Below are positions 1-8,508 of a DNA stretch of 64,000 nucleotides, piece after piece. The translations under genes were made by a program, and so were the position numbers. The DNA is from Shewanella sp. MBTL60-007 (GTDB lineage: Bacteria > Pseudomonadota > Gammaproteobacteria > Enterobacterales > Shewanellaceae). Numbering within the stretch: position 1 is the first letter of the stretch; the number at the start of each line of letters is the position of its first letter. Under the pieces are notes generated by a model, which was not told the origin of the DNA, made no database searches, and worked only from the letters and a program-made list of their open reading frames with translations. The stretch is taken from assembly GCF_019654915.1 (NCBI RefSeq), contig NZ_BPET01000020.1, positions 24,662-88,661 of the forward strand, given 5' to 3'.

Positions 1-1227
1 TTCGGTTAAGGCTCCGCCGCCATTACCACGAAGATCAATGATGACTCCTTCAACTTTGGCTTCTTTTAGCTCAGCTAACTCTTTAGAGACATCTTTCGAC
101 AGATCCATATAAAATCCAGGGATCTGAATAACACCGACTTTACGATTCGCATATGGTCCGTCTGTAGGTTCAATCACTTTAGACGTTGCGGCACGATCTT
201 CTAAACGAATTTTATCGCGAACGATAGTGAGTTCGAATGTCTTAGCGCTCGTTCCGCCTTTCTTTGGCAAGATCTCTAGTACGACCTTACTGCCCTTAGG
301 CCCTTTAATGAGTTCAACAACATCGTCCAATCGCCAACCGATAACGTCGACAATCTCTTCACCTTCCTGACCAACACCGACAATTCTATCTTCGGGTGAC
401 AACTTCTCACTCGTAGCAGCGGGACCGCCAGCAACAAGACTCTTAATAACGGTATAATCGTCATCCACTTGAAGCACCGCACCAATGCCTTCTAGACTTA
501 AATTCATCTCCATTTGGAAACGTTCGGCATTGCGTGGAGATAGATAACTCGTGTGCGGTTCGACCGTACGAGCAAAGGCGTTCATCACACCTTGAAACAC
601 ATCTTCACTATGTGTCTGACTCAGGCGTTTGATGGCATTGTTATAGCGCTTTTCAAGCACTGTAACGATCTCGTCCCAGTTTTTACCAGTAAGGGAAAGG
701 TTTAACGCATCATATTTTACGCGTTGACGCCAGAGTTCATTTAACTCGGCTTCGTTTTTTGGCCAACTGGCATCTTCTCTGTCGTACTCATATTTATCGC
801 CAGGAACATCAAATGCCATCTCGTCATCAAGCAAAGACAGAGCATAGGCAAAACGTTCGTAACGACGTTTTTGCACCAGCTCATACATAGCATAAGCTTG
901 ATTCAAGTTGCCACTTTTCAACATATCGTCGAACTGAGTCGAGTAAGGCTTAAAACTGTCTATGTCTGACTGCAGTAATACATTCTTACGGTAATCTAAC
1001 TGTTTTAGATAACGCTCGAATACTTGCTGCGAGAATACATCATCCATATCAAAGCGATGATAATGAGAACGAGTGAATAGCCCGGTAACACGCTTACTAG
1101 CTACCTTATGTTGCGGCTCCTGCTTAAGAGCGGGTAACTCGCTGAATTGAATAGTGGGACTCACCGCCCACGCCGAGAATCCGACAAAAATACCGGCAAT
1201 GGATACAGCCAGAGAAAGTTTTCGCAT
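1..1227 (-). CDS. prc: Tail-specific (carboxy-terminal) protease Prc, 3'-truncated by window edge
   Basis: Periplasmic S41-family protease that degrades proteins with nonpolar C-termini and, in E. coli, trims peptidoglycan hydrolases with its adaptor. Only the first 409 codons are in the window. A signal peptide (about residues 1-21, ending in SAWA) is followed by the long N-terminal helical region and a PDZ domain around the motif GIGAVLQV. The start of the S41 fold follows, with the motif DLRGNGGGALTE at the window edge. The catalytic Ser/Lys lie beyond position 1, so catalytic integrity cannot be judged. ATG at 1225-1227 follows an AGGAGTG-type SD. It lies downstream of proQ on the same strand with a 33-bp gap, the arrangement seen in E. 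coli, so the two are probably cotranscribed. Confidence 0.95.
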   Translation of the reverse strand, partial: MRKLSLAVSIAGIFVGFSAWAVSPTIQFSELPALKQEPQHKVASKRVTGLFTRSHYHRFDMDDVFSQQVFERYLKQLDYRKNVLLQSDIDSFKPYSTQFDDMLKSGNLNQAYAMYELVQKRRYERFAYALSLLDDEMAFDVPGDKYEYDREDASWPKNEAELNELWRQRVKYDALNLSLTGKNWDEIVTVLEKRYNNAIKRLSQTHSEDVFQGVMNAFARTVEPHTSYLSPRNAERFQMEMNLSLEGIGAVLQVDDDYTVIKSLVAGGPAATSEKLSPEDRIVGVGQEGEEIVDVIGWRLDDVVELIKGPKGSKVVLEILPKKGGTSAKTFELTIVRDKIRLEDRAATSKVIEPTDGPYANRKVGVIQIPGFYMDLSKDVSKELAELKEAKVEGVIIDLRGNGGGALTE

Positions 1228-1260
1228 CAACAAGTCACTCCTTTATGTGCTTTTAAGCCA

Positions 1261-1899
1261 TTACAGCAGTATGTGTTCAGCTCTAACTTTAATGGTTAAA
1301 CCAGAGTCTAACTGAACTTGAACATCTTCTTTTTTGATGTCCAAAATCACACCAGCGACTGGTGCCTTACCTAGTTTGACATTCACGCGCTGATTTGGTT
1401 TCAATTCAGTTAAAACAGCAGGCGTTAAATTTTCTGCCACAACGGCTTCTTTTACAGGTTTGCTGCTTTGAGCGGTTTTTGGACGCTTAGCAACTGGCTT
1501 CTTAACCGGCTTTTTAGTAGCTTTAGGTGCTGGATTAGCACTCTTTGCCTGAGCCATTCTCTTAGCCTTAGCTTTGTCTTGGCTCTCTTTAAGTGTAGCT
1601 GCCGCGTGGTCAATATGCTCTTGCTCAAGCTCACCACAAGCATTGCCATCTAAATCGATACGCTGTGCACCAGCTTTTACGCACTTAAGGTAACGCCAGC
1701 TGCTGGTGTACCTTCTTAACGCGATTCTAAGCTGAGTTTTACTGACTTTAGAATCATCAGCTAACCTTTCCGCTAAATCTTGAAACAATCCAATTTTTAA
1801 TGGCTTCGTTTCGCCTTCAGCTATAAAGCACAAAGGAAATGTTTCGTACAAATACGCAAGAATAGCGTTGGTATCGGTCAACTTTTCTGTTGATTCCAT
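1261..1899 (-). CDS. proQ: RNA chaperone ProQ
   Basis: FinO/ProQ-family RNA-binding protein; in enterics it binds structured sRNAs and mRNA 3' ends and affects osmotic adaptation. The N-terminal ProQ domain spans about residues 1-115. A Lys/Ala/Pro-rich linker (about 115-150) follows, then a C-terminal Tudor/Hfq-like domain beginning near LKPNQRVNVKLGKAPVAGV. The open frame reaches a GTG at 1911, but the ATG at 1897-1899 is preferred because GGAAG lies five bases upstream and the protein then starts MESTEKLTD like its relatives (212 aa). A TATAAT-like -10 for this strand sits at 2131-2136, though no good -35 was found. It precedes prc as in E. coli. Confidence 0.95.
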   Translation of the reverse strand: MESTEKLTDTNAILAYLYETFPLCFIAEGETKPLKIGLFQDLAERLADDSKVSKTQLRIALRRYTSSWRYLKCVKAGAQRIDLDGNACGELEQEHIDHAAATLKESQDKAKAKRMAQAKSANPAPKATKKPVKKPVAKRPKTAQSSKPVKEAVVAENLTPAVLTELKPNQRVNVKLGKAPVAGVILDIKKEDVQVQLDSGLTIKVRAEHILL

Positions 1900-2186
1900 C
1901 TTTACTTCCACAGTTTAAAAAAGGGACACCGCCGACAACCACAAGGGCATGTATCAACTTATGTGTCGTTTATATTCGTTTGATCAAGGCACAAATAACA
2001 AATGAAAAATTGTTAACATCTGTTTTCGCCCTTAAAACCAAACCTACCTTAGCAACAACAAATCACAAACTCCATGCATTCAATTCTAGAATACAGATGT
2101 GTTCGCTTAATTTCATTACTCAAAGCGCTTATTATAGAGAGGCTTCAAATGATTGCGACCTACAATTAGCGATAATTGGTCGTAGA

Positions 2187-2642
2187 TTAATCAATTAGGC
2201 AAATTTCGAGACTTTTAACCAAAGTTTCGATGCCAAGTTGATCAATTTCACTGAATCTTGATAACGAAGGGCTATCAATATCCAGCACTCCAATAACCTT
2301 TCCATTTCGACGCAGCGGTACGACTAACTCAGAATTGCTGGCACTATCACAGGCGATATGACCAACAAACTGATGAACATCATCGACTCGTTGTGTGCTG
2401 TTGGTCACAACAGCCGTACCGCAGACCCCCTTGCCAACGGGGATGCGCGAACAAGCAACCTTACCTTGAAATGGCCCCAGCACTAACTCATTGTTCTTGA
2501 GTAAATAGAAGCCAACCCAATTTAGATCCGTAAGGTTATCGTTTAATAGCGCAGAAAAATTAGCTAATGCTGCAATCGTATCGTCTTCACTGGCCAGTAA
2601 TGCCTGAACTTGACGATTCAGAGTGTCGTAAAAGTCATTCAC
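2187..2642 (-). CDS. msrC: Free methionine-(R)-sulfoxide reductase (GAF domain)
   Basis: Cytoplasmic fRMsr that reduces free L-methionine-(R)-sulfoxide with thioredoxin as donor. The 151-aa length and single GAF fold match the YebR/MsrC family. Three cysteines are visible at residues 64, 74 and 98. Their 10- and 24-residue spacing equals that of the catalytic Cys84/94/118 set of the E. coli enzyme as I know it, so the protein should be active. The context (proQ, yebG and letAB nearby) matches the E. coli msrC locus. The ATG start is at the N-terminal MNDFYDTLNR. Confidence 0.94.
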   Translation of the reverse strand: MNDFYDTLNRQVQALLASEDDTIAALANFSALLNDNLTDLNWVGFYLLKNNELVLGPFQGKVACSRIPVGKGVCGTAVVTNSTQRVDDVHQFVGHIACDSASNSELVVPLRRNGKVIGVLDIDSPSLSRFSEIDQLGIETLVKSLEICLID

Positions 2643-2728
2643 AAAAATACTTCCTAACAGTTTTATCTACAGCTAAAAATACAATTGCAGCATTCTAACA
2701 ACAAATCCTAGCTATTTAACAAGCAGTT

Positions 2729-3019
2729 TTATTTAGGTTCTTTGTTTTCAGGCTTTTTGACTGCTTTTTTAGGCGTTGCCTTCTTCGTCAGTGAGCCGCC
2801 CTTGAGTAATATTTGCAGGTCATCCTTGTTCTGAGCAAGGAAAAAGCTTAGCTTCTCCACATCACGTTCATCGAGTTCTAATTCGCTCTTACTTAAGAAA
2901 GGAATAAGGTTGTCAGCGATATCTAGCATCTTATCGTAGGCATCAGCCTCCTTCTTCGATGTAAAAGTCATCTTTTCAACCCCTTCTCTAACGACAACAA
3001 ATTGAGTTACAACGGCCAT
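2729..3019 (-). CDS. yebG: YebG-like SOS-regulated protein
   Basis: Small cytoplasmic protein of the YebG family, a LexA-regulon member of uncertain function. The motif REGVEKMTFTSKKEADAYDK closely matches the family, and the C-terminus is Lys/Pro-rich. The frame could extend upstream to 3061, but ATG 3017-3019 is preferred: a GAGG SD lies six bases upstream, and the extension would run through the LexA box at 3033-3048. The result is 96 aa, the usual size. It is divergent from the letA-like genes. Confidence 0.9.
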   Translation of the reverse strand: MAVVTQFVVVREGVEKMTFTSKKEADAYDKMLDIADNLIPFLSKSELELDERDVEKLSFFLAQNKDDLQILLKGGSLTKKATPKKAVKKPENKEPK

Positions 3020-3032
3020 ATCCAACCTCACA

Positions 3033-3048
3033 CTGTTTTTATATACAG
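3033..3048 (-). promoter_or_regulatory. LexA (SOS) box upstream of yebG
   Basis: On the minus strand the 16 bases read CTGTATATAAAAACAG, that is CTG-N10-CAG with an AT-rich centre, the gammaproteobacterial LexA consensus. It lies 14 bp before the chosen yebG start, where bound LexA would block expression. Confidence 0.88.
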
Positions 3049-3203
3049 TGGAGAGTCTCACATATTGAACTTCTTATGCAAGTTTTCTTGATTATCTGAT
3101 AAACTTATCGGGTTAATGGCTCTGTAATTTCAATCGCATAGGCTCAAAGTACAGCGCGTGCGTATGATTGACGCATATACTGTACACTTGGATATTAAAA
3201 CGA

Positions 3204-3830
3204 ATGGGAAAGGAAACTGTAGATAGCAGTATTACTTTGTGCGGTTCCTGTGACTTAGTCATTCGGAAACGAGCACTACCAACTGGCGTACGTGCTGTAT
3301 GCCCACGATGTCACACCGCGTTATACGATACACCATACTGCTCAATAAACGGTATGTTAGCCTTATGCTTAACGGCCATTTTCTTTTTTGCTCCAGCCAA
3401 TTTATTCCCGGTACTCGAGTTAGAGTTCTTAGGGAGTATGAGAACCACAACAGTCATTGAGGGGGCGTTATCGGTCTACCATCAGGGCTATTGGTTGGTG
3501 GGGATTGCCGTTTTAACCTCTGCTGTCATCGCACCTGGCCTATTACTGCTCTCGATACTGATGCAGATTTTAATCGTCAAATATGGATTAAGCTCCCCTT
3601 CTCTGAGGACGGCTCTAAAACACGCCTTAAAAATACAAGGGGTACTCACTCAGCTTACCATGTTAGAAATTTTTGTGATTAGCTTCTTAGTGGCGGCTTT
3701 TAACTTAGCCGACTTTGCCACAGTTTCTTTTGGGTTCGGCACGTTCTGCTTTACTATGTTATTTGTAATGACACTATTTTTAATGCGGGAGTATGATTTA
3801 GAACATATGTGGAGCTATCTCGATGAGTGA
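3204..3830 (+). CDS. PqiA-domain membrane protein, LetA N-terminal half
   Basis: Inner-membrane PqiA-family protein corresponding to the first half of E. coli LetA (YebS), the putative partner of the LetB lipid tunnel. A zinc-ribbon-like pair, CGSC (about residue 13) and CPRC (about 34), precedes about four hydrophobic segments, including FFFAPANLFPVLEL, typical of PqiA. ATG 3204 is preferred over the TTG at 3168 because family proteins start just before the first CxxC; the SD is weak. It overlaps the next gene by 8 bp. E. coli LetA is one chain of about 427 aa; here this half is separate (208 aa). Confidence 0.85.
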   Translation: MGKETVDSSITLCGSCDLVIRKRALPTGVRAVCPRCHTALYDTPYCSINGMLALCLTAIFFFAPANLFPVLELEFLGSMRTTTVIEGALSVYHQGYWLVGIAVLTSAVIAPGLLLLSILMQILIVKYGLSSPSLRTALKHALKIQGVLTQLTMLEIFVISFLVAAFNLADFATVSFGFGTFCFTMLFVMTLFLMREYDLEHMWSYLDE

Positions 3831-4464
3831 TAATCACTCGACCATGTTAGGCAAAGATATCGGTCTTACCTCATGCCCAACTTGCCATAAGGTGACCTGC
3901 GCTAAATCGACCAACTGCAGTCGCTGTGACGCAGCGCTGACTGTTAGAGACTATTCCAGTGTGCAAAAAAGCTGGGCCTTACTCATAACGGCGATGATTT
4001 TGCTGATCCCAGCCAATGTTTACCCTATCTCTACCTTAACCAATCAAGGGCGGGTGACCCAAGATACTATCTTTTCCGGTATTGCCCACTTAGTCAAAAC
4101 CGATATGATCCCAATCGCGATCATACTGTTTGTTGCCAGTATCTTAGTGCCCATCCTCAAGATTGTCGGCTTAATAATTTATTTGTCTGCGATCAGTTAT
4201 AAATTGCCTATCTCTAAAAAGAAGCTGATGACAGGATTTCACGTCATTGAATGGATCGGCCGCTGGTCGATGTTAGATCTGTTCGTTATCTCTCTTACCG
4301 TTGCTGTCGTTAATATGGGACAGCTATTAGACGCTAAGCCTGCCCCCGCCGCCACAGCGTTCGCCTTAGTAATTTTACTCACGCAGTTAGCTGCAAAAGT
4401 CATAGATACCCGTTTACTCTGGGATAGATTGGAAGCAAAAGATGACTCAAGTACAAACGCCTAA
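3823..4464 (+). CDS. PqiA-domain membrane protein, LetA C-terminal half
   Basis: Second PqiA-domain protein (213 aa), equivalent to the C-terminal half of LetA. It has its own zinc-ribbon motifs, CPTC (about residue 18) and CSRC (about 33), then four hydrophobic stretches with the family motif IPANVYPISTL. The start overlaps the stop of the upstream half (ATGAGTGA) and the 3' end overlaps letB by 23 bp, so translation of all three is probably coupled. The pair may assemble as a heterodimer in place of the fused LetA; this is inferred from gene order and size. Confidence 0.86.
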   Translation: MSDNHSTMLGKDIGLTSCPTCHKVTCAKSTNCSRCDAALTVRDYSSVQKSWALLITAMILLIPANVYPISTLTNQGRVTQDTIFSGIAHLVKTDMIPIAIILFVASILVPILKIVGLIIYLSAISYKLPISKKKLMTGFHVIEWIGRWSMLDLFVISLTVAVVNMGQLLDAKPAPAATAFALVILLTQLAAKVIDTRLLWDRLEAKDDSSTNA

Positions 4465-7078
4465 AATCGTAAAGAAAAAACTATTTTCACCGATTTGGTT
4501 ATTACCTATTATCGCCCTCGCATTAGGGGCGTGGCTCGGTGTGAAGAGCATACGCGAATCGGGCGTAGAGGTGACAATTCACTTTCCTAGTGCAACAGGC
4601 ATGGACATAGGTAAGACTCTGGTCAAATATCAGGGGCTGACTGTCGGCAAAGTCGTCGACATGAGTATCGATGATGATCTGCAAGGCGTAAATGTTGACG
4701 TTCTCATGGACTATCGCGCCGCCCCATTTGTTAATGAGGGAACAAAGTTCTGGTTAGTAAAACCTAAAGCATCAATTACTGGTGTAGAAGGGTTAGATAC
4801 CCTATTTTCCGGTAATTACATTAGCATTTTACCCGGTGAAGGTGACTCTCGCTCCTTCTTCGAAGCCGAAACCACGGCTCCAGTTATCACCCCTGGTGTT
4901 GAAGGCCTAATCGTACATATCACCACTAAAAAGTTAGGGTCGTTAGATGTAGGATCACCGGTTTTTTATAGACAGATCCCTGTGGGACAAGTTGTGGGCT
5001 ATCATCTAGAAAGTGCCGATGAAATTTTAGTTACCGCCTTTATCCAGCATCAATATGCTCAACTTGTAAAGGTCGACTCCCAGTTTTGGAACGTATCAGG
5101 AATAAGCGTTGATGCCTCTCTCTCTGGCGTGAAAGTCAGTAGCGAAAGCCTAGCCTCGATACTTGCCGGAGGAATTAGCTTTAGCTCAAATGATACCGCT
5201 AAGTCCGCAGAGAATAAGCATGAGTTTACCCTTTATGATAATCAAGAAGACGCATTGGGCGGCGTGCAATTTACCCTTAAGGCAAGCGGTGAAGAATCGG
5301 TCGCTCAAAATGCACCTATCGTCTATCGAGGCATAAAGATTGGTCAAATAACCCAAAAGGACTTGAGTGATGACGGCATTACTTTAACTGCAAAAATTGA
5401 TAACACCTATCAGGAACTCCTAACCGAAACGGCAGATTTTTGGCTAGAGGGGGCCGACATTTCGCTATCTGGGATCAAACATCCTGAGCGTTTAATCACT
5501 GGCAGTGTGATCAATTTTGTGCCTGGAACCGGACCAGCAAAACAAGAATATAACCTATTAACACAGTCACCTGAGCCAAACAACGTCAGCAAGCTTGCTC
5601 TAACACTCTATTCGGAGTCAAATCCAGGAGTCGGTGCTGGGGCCGAGATCCGCTATAAACAGATAAAAATAGGCCAAGTACTTTCTAGTCAACTTAATAA
5701 TGCCTTAACCCAAGTTGAATACCAAATAGAGATAGATCCCGATTTCACTGACTTAGTCAGTGCAAATAGCCACTTTATCGCAGAGTCAGCTCTAGCTATT
5801 GACGCCAGCCTAGAGGGTATTCAAGTCAAAACCCGCGATTTAAATACTTTAGCCAACGGTGCATTAAACCTAGTGAGAGGCTCAAGCAAAGCTTTAGCGA
5901 CCAACAAAAGTTCATTACGTGTATTTGCGAGTAACGATGAGGCCAAGGACTTTTATGCCAGTCAAAACCTCATCAAAAAACGTCTTCTAAGCCAAGACGC
6001 AGCAGACTTATCCGCGGGCTCCCCCATCTATTATAAGAAGATGCAAATTGGCCAAGTAACTGGTGTTCAATGGCAAGCGTCCGATAACGACTTTGTTATT
6101 GATATGACAATTGAGCGAGCCTTTGAAAGCTTACTGAACAGTCAAACCGTATTTTGGCGAAACAACGCCGTATCTATTAATGCAAGCTTATCTGGGGTCG
6201 AGGTTGACGTTGCTCCGTTAAAAGGAGCATTAAAAGGTGGCATTAGCCTTGGACTAATCGAAGGCGAACGAGTGGCCGATGGTCGCTATCTGTATGACAG
6301 CCGATTTTTAGCCCTAAGTCAGGCACAAGCAATTAGCCTTACCTTCCCCGCCAGTGTAAAGCTCGCAGCAAAGGCACCTATTCGTTACCTTGGCCATAAG
6401 GTAGGTGAAGTAGACCAAGTCACCTTAAGCCAAGATCTGAAACAGCTGAATGTAACAGCCTACCTGTATGGTCAATATGCTGCCAACTTTAACCAAAAGG
6501 ATGCTTCCTACTCGATCATCGATGCCGATATCTCGTTAGCGGGTATTAAGGCACCTGAAACCCTTATCACAGGCCCATATATTGAAGTGTTCCCAGGACA
6601 AAGTGCAGTAAAGTCATCTAGCTTTACTGGCCAGATTGAAAAGCCTTTCTATAATATCGACGACGCCCTAACCTTTAGCTTAAGCAAGGCTAATCTCGGC
6701 TCGGTAAAAGCAGGAACCGCTATCTTCTTTAGAGGGGTAAAAATCGGTCAAGTCGATGGTTACCAACTATCTGAGCAAGGAACTGGCGTAATTATGCACG
6801 CCCATGTTAAAAATGAGTATCGACACTTAGTTAATCAATCTAGCGTATTTTGGGATCTTTCAGGAGTAAAGGTCGATGTGGGTCTTTTCTCAGGTGCACA
6901 GATTGAAACCGGCTCTTTGGAAACCATCTTGGCCGGTGGCATAGGGATGGCTACGAAAGAGACCACGACAGCAGCTAACGCGCTAGCTAAACAACAGACG
7001 TTTAAGCTTAACGCCAAAGTCGATCCAAACTGGCTCAATTGGTCACCAGTGCAGACAAGCCTGACTAAGTCAAATTAA
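4442..7078 (+). CDS. letB: LetB-like seven-MCE-domain lipid transport protein
   Basis: Periplasm-spanning MCE (MlaD) protein that in E. coli forms a segmented hexameric tunnel moving lipids between inner and outer membranes. One N-terminal membrane anchor (about residues 16-37) is followed by seven repeats. Each has a pattern like GSPVFYRQIPVGQV, and they start near residues 39, 156, 273, 384, 492, 629 and 742. Length (878 aa) and repeat number match E. coli LetB (877 aa, seven MCE domains). It is the last gene of the three-gene letA-letA-letB unit and is followed by a strong terminator. Confidence 0.93.
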   Translation: MTQVQTPKIVKKKLFSPIWLLPIIALALGAWLGVKSIRESGVEVTIHFPSATGMDIGKTLVKYQGLTVGKVVDMSIDDDLQGVNVDVLMDYRAAPFVNEGTKFWLVKPKASITGVEGLDTLFSGNYISILPGEGDSRSFFEAETTAPVITPGVEGLIVHITTKKLGSLDVGSPVFYRQIPVGQVVGYHLESADEILVTAFIQHQYAQLVKVDSQFWNVSGISVDASLSGVKVSSESLASILAGGISFSSNDTAKSAENKHEFTLYDNQEDALGGVQFTLKASGEESVAQNAPIVYRGIKIGQITQKDLSDDGITLTAKIDNTYQELLTETADFWLEGADISLSGIKHPERLITGSVINFVPGTGPAKQEYNLLTQSPEPNNVSKLALTLYSESNPGVGAGAEIRYKQIKIGQVLSSQLNNALTQVEYQIEIDPDFTDLVSANSHFIAESALAIDASLEGIQVKTRDLNTLANGALNLVRGSSKALATNKSSLRVFASNDEAKDFYASQNLIKKRLLSQDAADLSAGSPIYYKKMQIGQVTGVQWQASDNDFVIDMTIERAFESLLNSQTVFWRNNAVSINASLSGVEVDVAPLKGALKGGISLGLIEGERVADGRYLYDSRFLALSQAQAISLTFPASVKLAAKAPIRYLGHKVGEVDQVTLSQDLKQLNVTAYLYGQYAANFNQKDASYSIIDADISLAGIKAPETLITGPYIEVFPGQSAVKSSSFTGQIEKPFYNIDDALTFSLSKANLGSVKAGTAIFFRGVKIGQVDGYQLSEQGTGVIMHAHVKNEYRHLVNQSSVFWDLSGVKVDVGLFSGAQIETGSLETILAGGIGMATKETTTAANALAKQQTFKLNAKVDPNWLNWSPVQTSLTKSN

Positions 7079-7139
7079 CTAACCAAATTCGAGCTAAGCG
7101 CTCACTTAAAGCAAGTGGGAAAGAGTACGTTGAGTACTC

Positions 7140-7178
7140 ACAAATAAAAACGAGGCCATTAGCCTCGTTTTTATTTGT
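7140..7178. terminator. Bidirectional terminator between letB and the SpmAB-like gene
   Basis: A perfect 17-bp inverted repeat with a 5-nt loop, GC-rich at the tip (GAGGC/GCCTC) and flanked by A and T runs, so it can end transcripts from both convergent genes. Confidence 0.88.
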
Positions 7179-7213
7179 GCTTTGCTCTAAACAGGCTGAA
7201 GCATTGAGAATGC

Positions 7214-8440
7214 TTAGCCATAGAACTGATAACAAACCATTATTGCCGCGATGATCCCTGCTAGGTCGGCAAATAAGCCACAAGCCAGCGCATGCCTTCC
7301 ATTACGGATCCCGACAGCGCCAAAATATACCGCTAACACATAGAAAGTCGTTTCGGTACTTCCCTGTAATATTGCCGCCAAACGCCCAGCAAATGAGTCG
7401 ACGCCATAGTGCTGCATGGTTTCAAGCATCATAGCCCTAGCACCAGAACCACTGAAAGGTTTCATTATCGCTGTTGGCATGGCATCGACAAAGCGTACAT
7501 CTCCACCTGCGAACGCGACTAAACCTGCGATCAGTTGCAGCAAATAATCTAACGCGCCAGAGGCCCTTAAAAGTGCAATGGCGAGTAACATCGCGAGTAA
7601 ATAGGGGATAAGCTTAATCGATTGTTCAAAGCCCTCTTTCGCCCCCTCAATAAACTCATCATAGACAGCGACTTTTCGCATCCCAGCAACGAGGACAAAA
7701 CTAAAGATAAGTAGCAATAATATGCCATTACCAAGGCCGGTGCTCACCTCACCGATGGCCGCTACTGTCAAGGTACTTAAATAAAATACTAAGCCTACGA
7801 TAGAGGAGAGAATAATACCCGCATAACCAAGCACAACCATATTGATTAAAGAGAGTCTTTGAACCAAAGCCACAGCAGTTAAGCCAGCAAGGGTTGATGC
7901 AGTTGTTGCGAGTAAAATCGGCAAAAAAACATCAGCAGGTGCTGCCGCTCCTTGCTGGGCACGGTATAAAAATACGGTCACAGGCACTAAGGTGATCGAA
8001 GAAGTATTTAAGACTAAAAACAAGATCTGAGCATTGGTGGCCACACTCTTATTAGGATTTAAGGTTTGTAAGTCCTGCATCGCCTTGAGTCCTAGTGGCG
8101 TGGCAGCATTATCTAAACCTAGCATATTCGCCGTAAGATTCATGGTGACGCTACCGAAAGCGGGATGCCCTCTTGGTACCTCTGGCATCAATTTTGACAA
8201 TAACGGCTCAAACATTTTCGAAAAAACGGCAACGACACCGGCTTTCTCACCCACCCGCATTAAGCCCATCCAAAGCGATAACACGCCGATTAATCCTAGC
8301 GCGATTTCAGCCGCTAATTTAGAGCTCGAAAAAATGGCACTCACGCTTTCAGACAGTATCTGCGTGTGTCCCGTTAGCACTTGAACCAGAATTGCAATGA
8401 GTGCGGTAGCGAAAAAGCCAAACCAGATCTTATTTAGCAC
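7214..8440 (-). CDS. Nucleoside-recognition (GATE) domain membrane protein, SpmA-SpmB fusion type
   Basis: Polytopic inner-membrane protein of 408 aa with two Gate/nucleoside-recognition domains in one chain, as in fused SpmA/SpmB homologues of non-sporulating proteobacteria. Motifs seen are NMLGLDNAATPLGLKAM in the first half and GSGARAMMLE with GSTETTFYVLAVYFGAVGI in the second. In Bacillus the separate SpmA and SpmB act in spore dehydration; the role and substrate in Gram-negative bacteria are not established. It is convergent with letB and divergent from rsmF, probably a single-gene unit. Confidence 0.82.
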   Translation of the reverse strand: MLNKIWFGFFATALIAILVQVLTGHTQILSESVSAIFSSSKLAAEIALGLIGVLSLWMGLMRVGEKAGVVAVFSKMFEPLLSKLMPEVPRGHPAFGSVTMNLTANMLGLDNAATPLGLKAMQDLQTLNPNKSVATNAQILFLVLNTSSITLVPVTVFLYRAQQGAAAPADVFLPILLATTASTLAGLTAVALVQRLSLINMVVLGYAGIILSSIVGLVFYLSTLTVAAIGEVSTGLGNGILLLLIFSFVLVAGMRKVAVYDEFIEGAKEGFEQSIKLIPYLLAMLLAIALLRASGALDYLLQLIAGLVAFAGGDVRFVDAMPTAIMKPFSGSGARAMMLETMQHYGVDSFAGRLAAILQGSTETTFYVLAVYFGAVGIRNGRHALACGLFADLAGIIAAIMVCYQFYG

Positions 8441-8469
8441 CCAAGTTCCCTCTTATCATTTAGTTAATC

Positions 8470-8478
8470 TGTTATAAT
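8470..8478 (+). promoter_or_regulatory. Extended -10 promoter for rsmF
   Basis: TGTTATAAT is a perfect extended -10 (TG-N-TATAAT) 31 bp before the rsmF ATG. No convincing -35 is present, as expected for extended -10 promoters. It lies in the 68-bp gap between divergent genes. Confidence 0.65.
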
Positions 8479-8508
8479 CCCGCTACTTTACCGCATTATC
8501 TTCGACAT

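Noticed and set aside
1890..2198. 102-codon plus-strand frame between proQ and msrC
   Set aside because: It overlaps proQ's 5' end and msrC's 3' end antisense, has no SD, and its composition looks like translated non-coding DNA.
3168..3203. TTG start for the first LetA half
   Set aside because: The added 12 residues are unlike the family and no SD precedes the TTG. The ATG at 3204 also lacks a good SD, so some doubt remains.
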